Counted from the first letter of the stretch, positions 46,749 through 58,164 are shown. The stretch: 64,000 nt of DNA from Pseudomonas sp. G.S.17 (GCF_038096165.1 NZ_CP151076.1:682001-746000), one strand, 5' to 3'. A program made the numbers and translations. Notes: generated from the sequence alone by a model not told the origin.

Positions 46749-48239
46749 ATGCTTACCGACTTGCTAACCCGTCTCGGTGTCGACCCCGCGCTTTATCAGA
46801 AGGGCGATAAGCCTGTTCACACCCCCATCGACGGTAGCCGCATCGGCGCTGTGAATTGGGAAGGTGCTGCTGAAGTCGAGCAACAAATCAGCCGTGCCGA
46901 CGCGGCCTTTGATGCCTGGCGCAAGGTTCCGGCACCGCGCCGTGGCGAGCTGATCCGTCTGTTCGGCGAAGCGCTGCGCAAACATAAGGCTGACCTGGGC
47001 GAACTGGTTTCCTGGGAAGCCGGCAAGATCACTCAGGAAGGCCTGGGCGAAGTGCAGGAAATGATCGATATCTGCGACTTCGCGGTCGGTCTGTCCCGCC
47101 AGCTGTACGGTTTGACCATCGCTTCCGAGCGTCCGGGCCACCACATGCGTGAAACCTGGCACCCGCTGGGCGTGGTCGGCGTGATCAGCGCCTTCAACTT
47201 CCCGGTTGCGGTCTGGGCCTGGAACACCACGTTGGCGCTGGTGTGTGGTAACTCGGTGCTGTGGAAACCTTCGGAAAAAACCCCGCTGACCGGTCTGGCC
47301 TGCCAGGCGCTGTTCGACAAAGTGGCCAAGGACTTCGCCGGCGCTCCGGCGTATCTGGCTCAGGTCATCATTGGCGGCCGCGCTGCGGGCGAAGCGCTGG
47401 TCGATGATCCACGCGTGGCCTTGATCAGCGCCACCGGCAGCACCCGCATGGGCCGTGAAGTCGCGCCGAAAGTCGCCGCACGTTTTGCCCGCAGCATTCT
47501 GGAACTGGGCGGCAACAACGCGATGATCCTCAGCCCGAGCGCTGACCTGGATCTGGCCGTGCGCGCCATTCTGTTCAGCGCCGTCGGTACTGCCGGCCAG
47601 CGTTGCACCAGCCTGCGCCGTCTGATTGCCCACGAATCGGTCAAGGCCGAGATCGTCGCGCGTCTGAAAACCGCTTACGAGAAAATCCGCATCGGTCACC
47701 CGCTGGAAGGCAATCTGATCGGCCCGCTGATCGACAAGCAGAGCTTCGAAAACATGCAGGACGCGCTGGAGCAGGCGTTGAGCGAAGGTGGCAAGGTTTT
47801 CGGCGGCAAGCGTCAGCTGGAAGATAAATTCCCCAATGCCTACTACGTTTCCCCGTCCATCGTGGAAATGCCTGAGCAGAGCGATGTGGTCTGCACCGAA
47901 ACCTTCGCGCCGATCCTGTACGTGGTTGGCTACGAAGATTTCAACGAGGCACTGCGCCTGAACAACGCGGTACCGCAAGGTCTGTCGTCGTGCATCTTTA
48001 CCACTGACGTGCGTGAAGCCGAGCAGTTCATGTCCGCGCTGGGCAGCGATTGCGGCATCGCCAACGTCAACATCGGCCCGAGCGGCGCAGAAATCGGTGG
48101 CGCATTCGGCGGCGAGAAAGAAACCGGTGGTGGCCGTGAATCCGGCTCCGACTCGTGGCGCGCCTACATGCGCCGCCAGACCGCAACCGTGAACTACTCA
48201 CTGGAATTGCCGTTGGCGCAGGGGATTACCTTCGATTAA
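46749..48239 (+). CDS. amaB: L-piperidine-6-carboxylate dehydrogenase (ALDH7)
   Basis: 496 residues, the length of the P. putida AmaB protein. It oxidises piperideine-6-carboxylate (aminoadipate semialdehyde) to 2-aminoadipate in the pipecolate branch of lysine breakdown. The aldehyde dehydrogenase signature residues are in place: Glu252 in LELGGNNAMI and catalytic Cys286 in AGQRCTSLRRL, with NAD-site VISAFNFPVAVWAWNTTLAL. The C-terminal GGAFGGEKETGGGRESGSDS is the ALDH7 pattern. Good ribosome site. Followed by amaA after a REP pair. Confidence 0.93.
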   Translation: MLTDLLTRLGVDPALYQKGDKPVHTPIDGSRIGAVNWEGAAEVEQQISRADAAFDAWRKVPAPRRGELIRLFGEALRKHKADLGELVSWEAGKITQEGLGEVQEMIDICDFAVGLSRQLYGLTIASERPGHHMRETWHPLGVVGVISAFNFPVAVWAWNTTLALVCGNSVLWKPSEKTPLTGLACQALFDKVAKDFAGAPAYLAQVIIGGRAAGEALVDDPRVALISATGSTRMGREVAPKVAARFARSILELGGNNAMILSPSADLDLAVRAILFSAVGTAGQRCTSLRRLIAHESVKAEIVARLKTAYEKIRIGHPLEGNLIGPLIDKQSFENMQDALEQALSEGGKVFGGKRQLEDKFPNAYYVSPSIVEMPEQSDVVCTETFAPILYVVGYEDFNEALRLNNAVPQGLSSCIFTTDVREAEQFMSALGSDCGIANVNIGPSGAEIGGAFGGEKETGGGRESGSDSWRAYMRRQTATVNYSLELPLAQGITFD

Positions 48240-48257
48240 GAGGATGTCTGCAGATTA

Positions 48258-48320
48258 TTCGCGAGCAAGCTCGCTCCCACAGAGAGTTCGCAGTTTTGTG
48301 GGAGCGAGCTTGCTCGCGAA
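48258..48320. repeat. REP inverted pair between amaB and amaA
   Basis: TTCGCGAGCAAGCTCGCTCC at the left and GGAGCGAGCTTGCTCGCGAA at the right, arms in the outward order opposite to that at 5355. The two palindromes are only about 25 bases apart. Confidence 0.88.
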
Positions 48321-48386
48321 GGTGTCCGGCCAGTCGAGGTAATTTTCCAGGGTTATCAAAGGCGCTGTCTCTTTCGGGGTTTTGCG

Positions 48387-49670
48387 ATGCCGCTACGCGA
48401 AGAATGTCTGTGGGAAACGCTGACGCCCCAACGTCCTGAAGCCCAGGCGTTGCGGGGTGAGTTGACGGTCGATGTGTGCGTCATTGGCGCAGGCATTACC
48501 GGTTTGTCGGCAGCGATTCACTTGCTCGAACAGGGCAAGCGCGTTGCCGTGCTGGAAGCCCATCGCAGCGGCCATGGTGGCTCGGGGCGCAATGTGGGGT
48601 TGGTAAACGCCGGGCTGTGGATCCCGCCGGATGACATCGAAGCCGGTTTTGGCGAAGCCATTGGCAGCCAGTTGAACCAGATGCTCGGCGCAGCGCCGGC
48701 GCTGGTGTTCAGCCTGATCGACAAATACGGCATTGATTGCCAGCTGCGCCGTGAAGGCACGTTGCATATGGCGCATAACGCCAAGGGTGTGGCCGATCTG
48801 CGCAGTCGCGAGCAGCAATGGACGCGTCGCGGCGCACCGGTCGAGTTGTTGACGGGCAAGGCCTGCGAAGAAGCCACCGGCACCACGAAAATCACCGCCG
48901 CGCTGCTGGACCGGCGCGCCGGTACCTTCAATCCGATGGCGTACACCAGCGGGCTGGCGTCGGCGGTGGGTCGTCTGGGTGGTCAGTTGTTCGATCATTC
49001 ACCGGTCACCCGTCTTGAGCGCCAGGGCGATAAATGGTGCGTGGTCACCGAGCATGGCGCGGTGCTGGCCGAGAAAGTGGTGATCGCCTCCAACGCCTAC
49101 ACCGAAGGCCAGTGGACTGAACTGCGGCGCAGCTTCTTCCCCGGTTATTACTATCAGGTGGCGTCAACGCCGATGAACGACGAGGCGGCGCAGCAAGTGC
49201 TGCCGTTTGGTCAGGGTTCGTGGGACACGCGCCAGGTATTGAGCAGCATTCGCCGCGATGCCGACGGTCGCTTGTTGCTGGGCAGCCTGGGCAATGGCAA
49301 TCAAAAGCCGGGCTGGTTCCTGAAGGCATGGGCTGATCGTGTGCAACAGCACTATTACCCGTACCTGAAAAATGTGGAATGGGAATGCACCTGGACCGGC
49401 TGCATCTCATTTACGCCCGATCATCTGTTACGCATGTTCGAACCTGCCCCAGGTCTGGTCGCGGTGACAGGTTACAACGGTCGCGGGAATACAACCGGGA
49501 CCGTGGTTGGTAAAGCCTTTGCCGATTACCTGTGCAGTGGCGATTCCACAGTGCTGCCAATTCCGTTTACACCCATGGTGCCGCTGGCGGGTGCCGGGCT
49601 GCGTAGCGCATTTTATGAAGCGGGATTCTCCCTTTATCACGCCGGTCAGTGCCTGCGCGTCGTGATCTGA
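48387..49670 (+). CDS. amaA: L-pipecolate oxidase (FAD-dependent)
   Basis: 427 residues, ATG 48387. A DAO-type flavin oxidoreductase: the FAD-binding motif VIGAGITGLSAAIHLLEQGK lies at about 32-51, preceded by an N-terminal extension, and ends with GYNGRGNTTGTVVGKAFADY near the C-terminus. AmaA oxidises L-pipecolate to piperideine-6-carboxylate, which AmaB then uses. The gene pair and length match the P. putida lysine pathway. The ribosome site is weak, and a REP pair separates it from amaB. Confidence 0.9.
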   Translation: MPLREECLWETLTPQRPEAQALRGELTVDVCVIGAGITGLSAAIHLLEQGKRVAVLEAHRSGHGGSGRNVGLVNAGLWIPPDDIEAGFGEAIGSQLNQMLGAAPALVFSLIDKYGIDCQLRREGTLHMAHNAKGVADLRSREQQWTRRGAPVELLTGKACEEATGTTKITAALLDRRAGTFNPMAYTSGLASAVGRLGGQLFDHSPVTRLERQGDKWCVVTEHGAVLAEKVVIASNAYTEGQWTELRRSFFPGYYYQVASTPMNDEAAQQVLPFGQGSWDTRQVLSSIRRDADGRLLLGSLGNGNQKPGWFLKAWADRVQQHYYPYLKNVEWECTWTGCISFTPDHLLRMFEPAPGLVAVTGYNGRGNTTGTVVGKAFADYLCSGDSTVLPIPFTPMVPLAGAGLRSAFYEAGFSLYHAGQCLRVVI

Positions 49671-49742
49671 CCAAAAACCGCTGCTGTATCAGGCGCTTTG
49701 CTCTTAATCCACTAACCTCAAATGGTGCGTCTCGTAGCGCGA

Positions 49743-49759
49743 GCGCACCTACGGTGTGC
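49743..49759. promoter_or_regulatory. Palindrome GCGCACC-TAC-GGTGTGC downstream of amaA
   Basis: Seven-base arms with one mismatch around TAC, resembling an NtrC-type site but with a shorter centre; a TGGTGC half-site lies at 49723-49728. Could be an operator or part of a terminator. Confidence 0.3.
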
Positions 49760-49809
49760 ACTTCGGTGACGCAAGCTGTTACAGCAAGGTTGTACGTGGC
49801 TTATTGGAC

Positions 49810-49895
49810 GGGTTGCTAGTTTTGTTTGCTTGGGTTGCTCTTTTTTTTGTGTGGGTTGCACCTGGCGCGTCCTAGACGGTTGCACGCCCTGCAAC
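49810..49895. promoter_or_regulatory. Array of helically spaced GGGTTGC repeats (candidate activator sites)
   Basis: GGGTTGC occurs at 49810, 49832 and 49853, and CGGTTGC at 49877, i.e. spaced 22, 21 and 24 bases, close to two DNA turns. GCAAC at 49891 is the inverse of the last. The array ends about 60 bases before the sigma54 promoter, a fitting place for an enhancer-binding protein. The T-rich spacers would be flexible. Confidence 0.5.
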
Positions 49896-49955
49896 GAAGG
49901 CTCTAAACGAACGACTTTCAACAAATTCATGAGTTTTTTCAGAATAAAAAACGAA

Positions 49956-49971
49956 TGGCACGCCACTTGCT
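49956..49971 (+). promoter_or_regulatory. sigma54 promoter of the amino-acid transporter operon
   Basis: TGGCACGCCACTTGCT is a perfect match to TGGCACG-N4-TTGCW, with GG and GC ten bases apart. It lies 57 bases before the substrate-binding protein start. Confidence 0.88.
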
Positions 49972-50027
49972 CAGAGCAATCTCTGTAGTCGCAGTGCTAA
50001 TCAAAAAAAACCTCAGGAGCACCACTC

Positions 50028-51164
50028 ATGTCGCAGACGTTTTACAGGAAAGGCTTTCTGGCAATCGCAGTTGCTACTGCATTGGGCGTGTCTTCGTTTG
50101 CTCAGGCTGATGTCAAAATCGGTGTTGCGGGTCCAATGACTGGCGCCAACGCATCGTTTGGCCAGCAATACATGAAAGGCGCTCAAGCGGCTGCCGACGC
50201 TATCAACAAGGCTGGCGGCGTCAACGGGGAAAAAATAGTTTTGGTTGCAGGCGATGACGCATGCGAGCCGAAGCAGGCCGTGGCTGTTGCCAACCGTTTG
50301 GTTGACCAGGACAAAGTCATCGGAGTCGTAGGCCACTTCTGCTCTTCGTCGACCATCCCGGCTTCTGAAATTTACAGTGACGCAGGCATCATCGCGATCA
50401 CTCCAGGCTCAACCAATCCGGCTGTGACCGAGCGTGGCCTGAAAGAAATGTTCCGCATGTGCGGCCGCGATGACCAGCAAGGTATCGTCGCCGGCGACTA
50501 CATCGTTGACGTGCTCAAAGGCAAGAAAGTCGCGGTCATCCACGACAAGGATACCTACGGCCAAGGCCTGGCCGACGCGACCAAATTGCAGCTGATCGCG
50601 CGCGGCGTGACTCCAGTCCTGTACGAAGGTCTGACCCGTGGCGAAAAAGACTTCAGCGCCCTGGTCACCAAAATTCGTTCGGTTGGCGCCGATGTCGTCT
50701 ACTTCGGTGGTCTGCACCCGGAAGCCGGTCCACTGGTTCGCCAACTGCGTGAACAAGGCCTGAAAGACGTCAAGTTCATGTCCGATGACGGCATCGTGAC
50801 TGATGAACTGGTCACCACGGCTGGCGGCCCGCAATACGTTGACGGCGTATACATGACCTTCGGTGCCGACCCGCGCATGCTGCCTGACAGCAAGGCTGTG
50901 GTTGAAGAATTCCGCAAGTCCGGTTACGAGCCTGAAGGCTACACCCTTTACGCTTATGCTTCGGTGCAAGCCTTGGCTGCGGCGTTCAACGGTGCGAAGT
51001 CCAACAAAGGCGACGCTGCTGGCGTATGGCTCAAAGCCCACCCGGTCAAAACCGTCATGGGCGAGAAAACCTGGGATGCCAAAGGCGACCTGAAGGTTTC
51101 CGACTACGTGGTTTACCAATGGGACAAAGACGGTAAATACCATCAGCTCGATAAGCAGAAGTAA
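50028..51164 (+). CDS. livK: Branched-chain amino-acid type ABC substrate-binding protein
   Basis: 378 residues, ATG 50028 with AGGAGC upstream. A periplasmic type-I binding protein: signal peptide of about 27 residues (KGFLAIAVATALGVSSFAQA), then KIGVAGPMTGANASFGQQYM. The LivJ/BraC-type cysteine pair (DDACEPKQA and GHFCSSST) and the amino-acid-binding SSSTIPASEIYSDAG segment are present, so a Leu/Ile/Val/Ala-like ligand is likely, but the exact substrate cannot be read. A small hairpin at 51185-51200 and a 173-base gap before the permease may allow higher expression of this protein than of the rest. Confidence 0.9.
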   Translation: MSQTFYRKGFLAIAVATALGVSSFAQADVKIGVAGPMTGANASFGQQYMKGAQAAADAINKAGGVNGEKIVLVAGDDACEPKQAVAVANRLVDQDKVIGVVGHFCSSSTIPASEIYSDAGIIAITPGSTNPAVTERGLKEMFRMCGRDDQQGIVAGDYIVDVLKGKKVAVIHDKDTYGQGLADATKLQLIARGVTPVLYEGLTRGEKDFSALVTKIRSVGADVVYFGGLHPEAGPLVRQLREQGLKDVKFMSDDGIVTDELVTTAGGPQYVDGVYMTFGADPRMLPDSKAVVEEFRKSGYEPEGYTLYAYASVQALAAAFNGAKSNKGDAAGVWLKAHPVKTVMGEKTWDAKGDLKVSDYVVYQWDKDGKYHQLDKQK

Positions 51165-51337
51165 GCAACGCGCATAGTCAAACGGGTGTTTCAGGACACC
51201 GGTTCGTCTTCGTAATGGGGTGTGGATTTCGCGCCCCTTGAGTTCTTCTGTTGCCACATGATGTCGGCCCGGTGCACCTCACGAGGGAGTATTCGGGCCG
51301 TATTCAAATGGCCTTTCAAGATTCGTGAGCGTGCGTG

Positions 51338-52252
<915 letters not shown>

Positions 52253-52255
52253 AGT

Positions 52256-53575
52256 ATGTCTGCTCCTATCGCTAAACCCATCAATATCAAGCAAAGCATA
52301 ATCGACGCGGTGGTGGCCGGTTTGCTGGCGCTTATTGTGTTCGGTCCTATCGTCGGCATTGTCCTCGACGGCTATAGCTTTAATCTGCAACCGACCCGCG
52401 TGGCCTGGCTGGTGGCAATCGTCATGGTTGGCCGCTTCCTGATGAGCCTGTTCCTGCAGACGCCCAAAGGCATCGCCATTTCCCAGAGCTTCGAAAGTTC
52501 CGGCTCTGGCGTGCATGTGCTCAAGCCTGACCACAAGAGCAAGCTGTACTGGGTCATCCCGCTGCTGATCGTGATCGCCATCGTGTTCCCGGTGTTCGCC
52601 AACAAATACATCCTTACCGTGGTCATTCTCGGCCTGATTTATGTGCTGCTGGGCCTTGGCCTGAACATCGTGGTCGGTCTGGCCGGTCTGCTCGACCTGG
52701 GTTACGTGGCGTTCTATGCCATCGGCGCTTACGGACTGGCACTGGGTTATCAGTACCTCGGCCTGGGTTTCTGGTCGGCATTGCCATTGGCGGCCATGGC
52801 GGCAGCGTTGGCTGGCTGCATTCTCGGCTTCCCGGTCTTGCGCATGCACGGTGACTATCTGGCCATCGTGACGTTGGGCTTTGGCGAAATCATTCGTCTG
52901 GTGCTGAACAACTGGCTGTCGTTCACCGGCGGACCCAACGGCGTGCCGGTGCCATCGCCGACGTTCTTTGGCCTGGAATTCGGTCGCCGTGCCAAAGATG
53001 GCGGGGTGCCGATTCATGAGTTTTTCGGCTTCGATTACAACCCGGACCTGAAATTCATCTTCATCTATGCGGTGCTGTTCCTGGTCGTGCTGGCGGTGCT
53101 GTACGTCAAGCACCGCTTGACCCGCATGCCTATCGGTCGTGCCTGGGAAGCGCTGCGCGAGGATGAGATCGCCTGTCGTTCCATGGGTCTAAACCACGTA
53201 CTGGTCAAGCTCTCGGCGTTTACTATTGGTGCGTCCACGGCAGGTCTGGCCGGGGTGTTTTTCGCCAGTTATCAAGGCTTCGTCAACCCGACGTCGTTCA
53301 CCTTCTTCGAGTCGGCCTTGATTCTCGCTATCGTGGTTTTGGGTGGCATGGGCTCCACCGTCGGCGTTGTAATTGCAGCCTTCGTGTTGACCGTTGCTCC
53401 GGAATTGCTGCGCAGCTTCTCGGAGTATCGCGTCCTGCTGTTCGGAATCCTGATGGTGTTGATGATGATCTGGCGCCCACGCGGCCTGATCCGCATCAGC
53501 CGTACCGGCGTTCGCCCGCGCAAGGGTGTGTTGGTTGATCCCAATGCCACTGGGAAACAGGGAGTTACGCCATGA
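52256..53575 (+). CDS. livM: ABC transporter permease LivM/BraE
   Basis: 439 residues. LivM-type permease with the extra N-terminal domain typical of BraE/LivM (two helices at about 18-65) before the core of about eight helices; GLGLNIVVGLAGLLDLGYVA and GRAWEALREDEIACRSMGLN (the ATPase-contact loop) are conserved. Three bases separate it from livH, and its stop overlaps livG (ATGA). Confidence 0.95.
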   Translation: MSAPIAKPINIKQSIIDAVVAGLLALIVFGPIVGIVLDGYSFNLQPTRVAWLVAIVMVGRFLMSLFLQTPKGIAISQSFESSGSGVHVLKPDHKSKLYWVIPLLIVIAIVFPVFANKYILTVVILGLIYVLLGLGLNIVVGLAGLLDLGYVAFYAIGAYGLALGYQYLGLGFWSALPLAAMAAALAGCILGFPVLRMHGDYLAIVTLGFGEIIRLVLNNWLSFTGGPNGVPVPSPTFFGLEFGRRAKDGGVPIHEFFGFDYNPDLKFIFIYAVLFLVVLAVLYVKHRLTRMPIGRAWEALREDEIACRSMGLNHVLVKLSAFTIGASTAGLAGVFFASYQGFVNPTSFTFFESALILAIVVLGGMGSTVGVVIAAFVLTVAPELLRSFSEYRVLLFGILMVLMMIWRPRGLIRISRTGVRPRKGVLVDPNATGKQGVTP

Positions 53576-54447
53576 GCAGCGAAATCATTCTCTCTGTCGA
53601 ACATCTGATGATGCACTTCGGCGGTATCAAGGCGCTCAGCGACGTCAGCATCAAGGTCCGCAAGAATTCGATCTTTGCCCTGATCGGCCCCAACGGCGCG
53701 GGCAAGACCACGGTGTTCAACTGCCTGACCGGTTTCTATAAAGCCACCGGTGGGCGTATCGAGCTGCATACGCGCGGAACAGCGACCAACGTCATCAAGC
53801 TGCTGGGCGAACCCTTCCAGGCCACGGATTTTGTCTCGCCAAAAAGCTTCCTCAGCCGCGTGTACTACAAGATGTTCGGTGGCACCCATCTGGTGAACCG
53901 TGCCGGGCTGGCGCGAACCTTCCAGAACATTCGCCTGTTCAAGGAAATGTCGGTGCTGGAAAACCTGCTGGTCGCCCAGCACATGTGGGTCAACCGCAGC
54001 ATGCTGGCCGGCATCCTCAACACCAAGGGCTACCGCAAGGCCGAAGAAGACGCGATCAACACCGCGTTTTACTGGCTGGAAGTGGTGGATCTGGTGGATT
54101 GCGCCAATCGTCTGGCCGGTGAATTGTCTTACGGCCAGCAGCGCCGTCTGGAAATCGCCAGGGCCATGTGCACGCGGCCGCAGGTTATCTGCCTCGACGA
54201 ACCGGCCGCGGGCCTCAATCCGCAGGAAACCGAAGCCTTGAGCGGCATGATCCGCTTGCTGCGCGACGAACACGACATGACCATCGTGCTGATCGAGCAC
54301 GACATGGGCATGGTCATGGGAATTTCCGACGATATTGTGGTGCTCGACCACGGCAACGTGATTGCCGCCGGTGGGCCGGAACAGATCCGCAACGATCCGA
54401 AAGTGATCGCCGCGTATCTGGGCGCTGATGAAGAGGAGTTGGTATGA
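53572..54447 (+). CDS. livG: ABC transporter ATPase LivG/BraF
   Basis: 291 residues. ATPase with Walker A GPNGAGKTTVFN, ABC signature LSYGQQRRLEIARAM, Walker B VICLDEPAAGLNPQE and the H-loop His in LIEHDMGMVMG. The long insert between Walker A and the Q-loop is typical for LivG. ATGA overlap with livM and with livF at the 3' end. Confidence 0.96.
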   Translation: MSSEIILSVEHLMMHFGGIKALSDVSIKVRKNSIFALIGPNGAGKTTVFNCLTGFYKATGGRIELHTRGTATNVIKLLGEPFQATDFVSPKSFLSRVYYKMFGGTHLVNRAGLARTFQNIRLFKEMSVLENLLVAQHMWVNRSMLAGILNTKGYRKAEEDAINTAFYWLEVVDLVDCANRLAGELSYGQQRRLEIARAMCTRPQVICLDEPAAGLNPQETEALSGMIRLLRDEHDMTIVLIEHDMGMVMGISDDIVVLDHGNVIAAGGPEQIRNDPKVIAAYLGADEEELV

Positions 54448-55160
54448 GTAAGCCGATCCTCGAATTGAAAGAGATCGATGTGTTTTACGGGCCTATCCAG
54501 GCCCTGAAAAAAGTCTCGCTGCACATCAACGAAGGCGAAACCGTGAGCCTGATTGGCTCCAATGGCGCGGGCAAGTCCACGCTGTTGATGTCGATCTTTG
54601 GCCAGCCGCGTGCGGCAAGCGGGCAGATCATCTATCAGGGCACCGACATCACCCACAAGTCGTCGCACTACATCGCGTCCAACGGTATCGCGCAGTCGCC
54701 GGAAGGGCGGCGGGTATTCCCCGACATGTCGGTGGAAGAAAACCTGATGATGGGCACCATCCCGATTGGCGACAAACACTCGGCTGAAGACATGCAGCGC
54801 ATGTTCGAGTTGTTCCCGCGCCTCAAGGAGCGCCGTAACCAGCGCGCCATGACCATGTCCGGCGGCGAGCAGCAAATGCTTGCCATCGCCCGCGCCCTGA
54901 TGAGCCGGCCCAAACTGCTGTTGCTCGACGAACCGAGCCTGGGTCTGGCGCCGATCATCGTCAAACAGATCTTCTCGACCCTGCGTGAACTGGCGGCCAC
55001 CGGCATGACCATCTTCCTCGTCGAGCAGAACGCCAACCACGCGTTGCGACTGTCTGACCGGGCCTACGTGATGGTCAACGGCGAAATCCGCCTGACTGGC
55101 ACCGGCAAGGAGCTGCTGGTCAACGAAGAGGTCAGGAACGCTTATCTGGGCGGGCATTGA
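54444..55160 (+). CDS. livF: ABC transporter ATPase LivF/BraG
   Basis: 238 residues. Second ATPase of the heterodimeric engine: Walker A GSNGAGKSTLLMS, signature MSGGEQQMLAIARALMSRP, Walker B LLLLDEPSLGLAP, H-loop in FLVEQNANHALRLS. Last gene of the operon; a terminator follows at 55182-55207. Confidence 0.96.
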   Translation: MSKPILELKEIDVFYGPIQALKKVSLHINEGETVSLIGSNGAGKSTLLMSIFGQPRAASGQIIYQGTDITHKSSHYIASNGIAQSPEGRRVFPDMSVEENLMMGTIPIGDKHSAEDMQRMFELFPRLKERRNQRAMTMSGGEQQMLAIARALMSRPKLLLLDEPSLGLAPIIVKQIFSTLRELAATGMTIFLVEQNANHALRLSDRAYVMVNGEIRLTGTGKELLVNEEVRNAYLGGH

Positions 55161-55181
55161 TTGCTTGATAGCGGTGTGAAC

Positions 55182-55207
55182 AAAAAAGAGGCTTCGGCCT
55201 CTTTTTT
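55182..55207 (+). terminator. Rho-independent terminator of the transporter operon
   Basis: AAAAAAGAGGC-ttc-GGCCTCTTTTTT: stem of GAGGC/GCCTC flanked by A- and T-runs, active from either strand. Confidence 0.9.
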
Positions 55208-55222
55208 GGTTTTCTGGAGTCT

Positions 55223-55312
55223 GTGAGAGTGAGCTTGCTCGCGAATGCTGTTTCGAGGTCGCGGTAAATTTAGCTGATTCACCTGCCTCCTCGCGAGGAG
55301 GCTCGCTCCCAC
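55223..55312. repeat. Degenerate REP pair
   Basis: GTGAGAGTGAGCTTGCTCGCGAA at the left (diverged) and CTCGCGAGGAGGCTCGCTCC at the right. Stem bases are partly lost, unlike the other copies. Confidence 0.65.
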
Positions 55313-56812
<1,500 letters not shown>

Positions 56813-56838
56813 ATCTGGAGGCGGCTGAATTTAAACGT

Positions 56839-56928
56839 GTGGGAGCGAGCTTGCTCGCGAAGAGGACGGTACAGCCGGAAAAATTTTCTGAGCCGGAACA
56901 TTGCCTTCGCAAGCAAGCTTGCTCCCAC
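56839..56928. repeat. REP inverted pair (GTGGGAGCGAGC family)
   Basis: GTGGGAGCGAGCTTGCTCGC at the left and the inverse GCAAGCAAGCTTGCTCCCAC at the right; between convergent SDR and AGE genes. Confidence 0.88.
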
Positions 56929-56951
56929 AGGTTTTGATTTGGTCGATTCGA

Positions 56952-58088
56952 TCAGCCCCGAAAATACTCCGCCAGGCCGATATAACAGGTCGCCAGGTGA
57001 TACGGCGTGGTTGACGGCATGTCGCTGCGGCTGACCTGGCCGGCGCTGTCCAGGCATTCATTCCAGCCGCTGGCGTGCAGAAAGCGCGTTTGCAGCGCGC
57101 GCAACTCACGACCTAGCGCCGCCTCACTGTCAGGCCGCAACGCCAGCGCCCGCAGGTATTCCGCTTGCGCCCAGATGCGCTGGGTGCCGTCGCGAACCGT
57201 GCCGTCCACTTCCAGCATCGCCACTACCGCGCCCGTCTGCGGGTCGACGCCTTGCGCTTCGGCATGGGCGAACGCCTGGGTCAGCGATGTGTGCAGCGGG
57301 CTGCCACGCAGGTGTGACGAAGAATCCAGCAGGAAGAACCATTCGAATTGATGACCGGGTTCGTACCAGTTATCCACAGCTCCCAGCGGTTTTTCCAGCA
57401 TCACGCCGTGGGCGTTATCCACAAAGCGTTCCTGCATGCCGTGCACCAGATCATCCAGCGCGCCGACCGTGGCGGCGTCTTCACGCACGGCCAGGGTCGC
57501 GAGGAAGGCTTCAGCCAGGTGCATGAGCGGATTTTGCAGTGGCCCCGTGTTCAGTGACGTCCAGTCTTCGCCAAGCATCGCTTCGTACAGCCCGGTGCCG
57601 TCGGCGAAACGCTCGGCGACGACGGTCAGCGCCGCATTGAAGACTGACTCCACCAGCGGCTCGCGGACCTTGGCCCAATAATGTGCGCAGGCAAAAATGA
57701 TGAACGCGTGGGTGTACAGATCCTTGCGGCGATCCAGCGGCGCGCCTTGCGGATCGATGCTGTAGAACCAGCCGCCGTTTTCAGCATCGTGGAAGTGACC
57801 TTGCAGCGAGCGAAACAACGCCGCAGCGCGGTCCGCAGCTTCAGGCACCGACGGATGATCAATCAGGCTGGAAAACACGAACAACTGTCGCGCACAGGCC
57901 ATGGCTCGGTAGCGCTGCGGCGGCAACGGGCGATGCTCGGCGTCCACGGCTTCGTAGGGCAACGCCATATCTGCATTCCAGCCCGGACCCAGCCAGAGCG
58001 GAACGATCACGCGCAGGAAATGCTCCTCAAGGGCGGCAAATACCGTGTTCGAGGCGGAGTGGGAGGCGGAGCTGGAAACATCGGGCAT
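56952..58088 (-). CDS. AGE-family sugar isomerase (N-acylglucosamine 2-epimerase type)
   Basis: 378 residues. An (alpha/alpha)6-barrel enzyme of the AGE/mannose-isomerase family. Conserved active-site segments are RYRAMACARQLFVFSSLIDH, KDLYTHAFIIFACAHYWAKV, NWYEPGHQFEWFFLLDSSSH with the catalytic His, and QRIWAQAEYLRALAL. The family interconverts mannose with fructose/glucose or N-acetylglucosamine with N-acetylmannosamine; which applies here is not clear, though length and motifs favour a mannose-isomerase-like role. Two DnaA boxes occur within the coding sequence. It is flanked by REP pairs. Confidence 0.85.
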   Translation of the reverse strand: MPDVSSSASHSASNTVFAALEEHFLRVIVPLWLGPGWNADMALPYEAVDAEHRPLPPQRYRAMACARQLFVFSSLIDHPSVPEAADRAAALFRSLQGHFHDAENGGWFYSIDPQGAPLDRRKDLYTHAFIIFACAHYWAKVREPLVESVFNAALTVVAERFADGTGLYEAMLGEDWTSLNTGPLQNPLMHLAEAFLATLAVREDAATVGALDDLVHGMQERFVDNAHGVMLEKPLGAVDNWYEPGHQFEWFFLLDSSSHLRGSPLHTSLTQAFAHAEAQGVDPQTGAVVAMLEVDGTVRDGTQRIWAQAEYLRALALRPDSEAALGRELRALQTRFLHASGWNECLDSAGQVSRSDMPSTTPYHLATCYIGLAEYFRG

Positions 58089-58164
58089 CGGCTGACGTCA
58101 CGGCAAGGGCGAATTGCGCGACATGGTAGCAGGCGGGGAGTATCTGATGCACCGCGTCGAGCCA

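Noticed and set aside
46598..46750. 51-residue N-terminal extension of the LysR regulator
   Set aside because: It would overlap the amaB start and the divergent promoter region; LysR proteins of this type begin at the MLNKRHLPS position.
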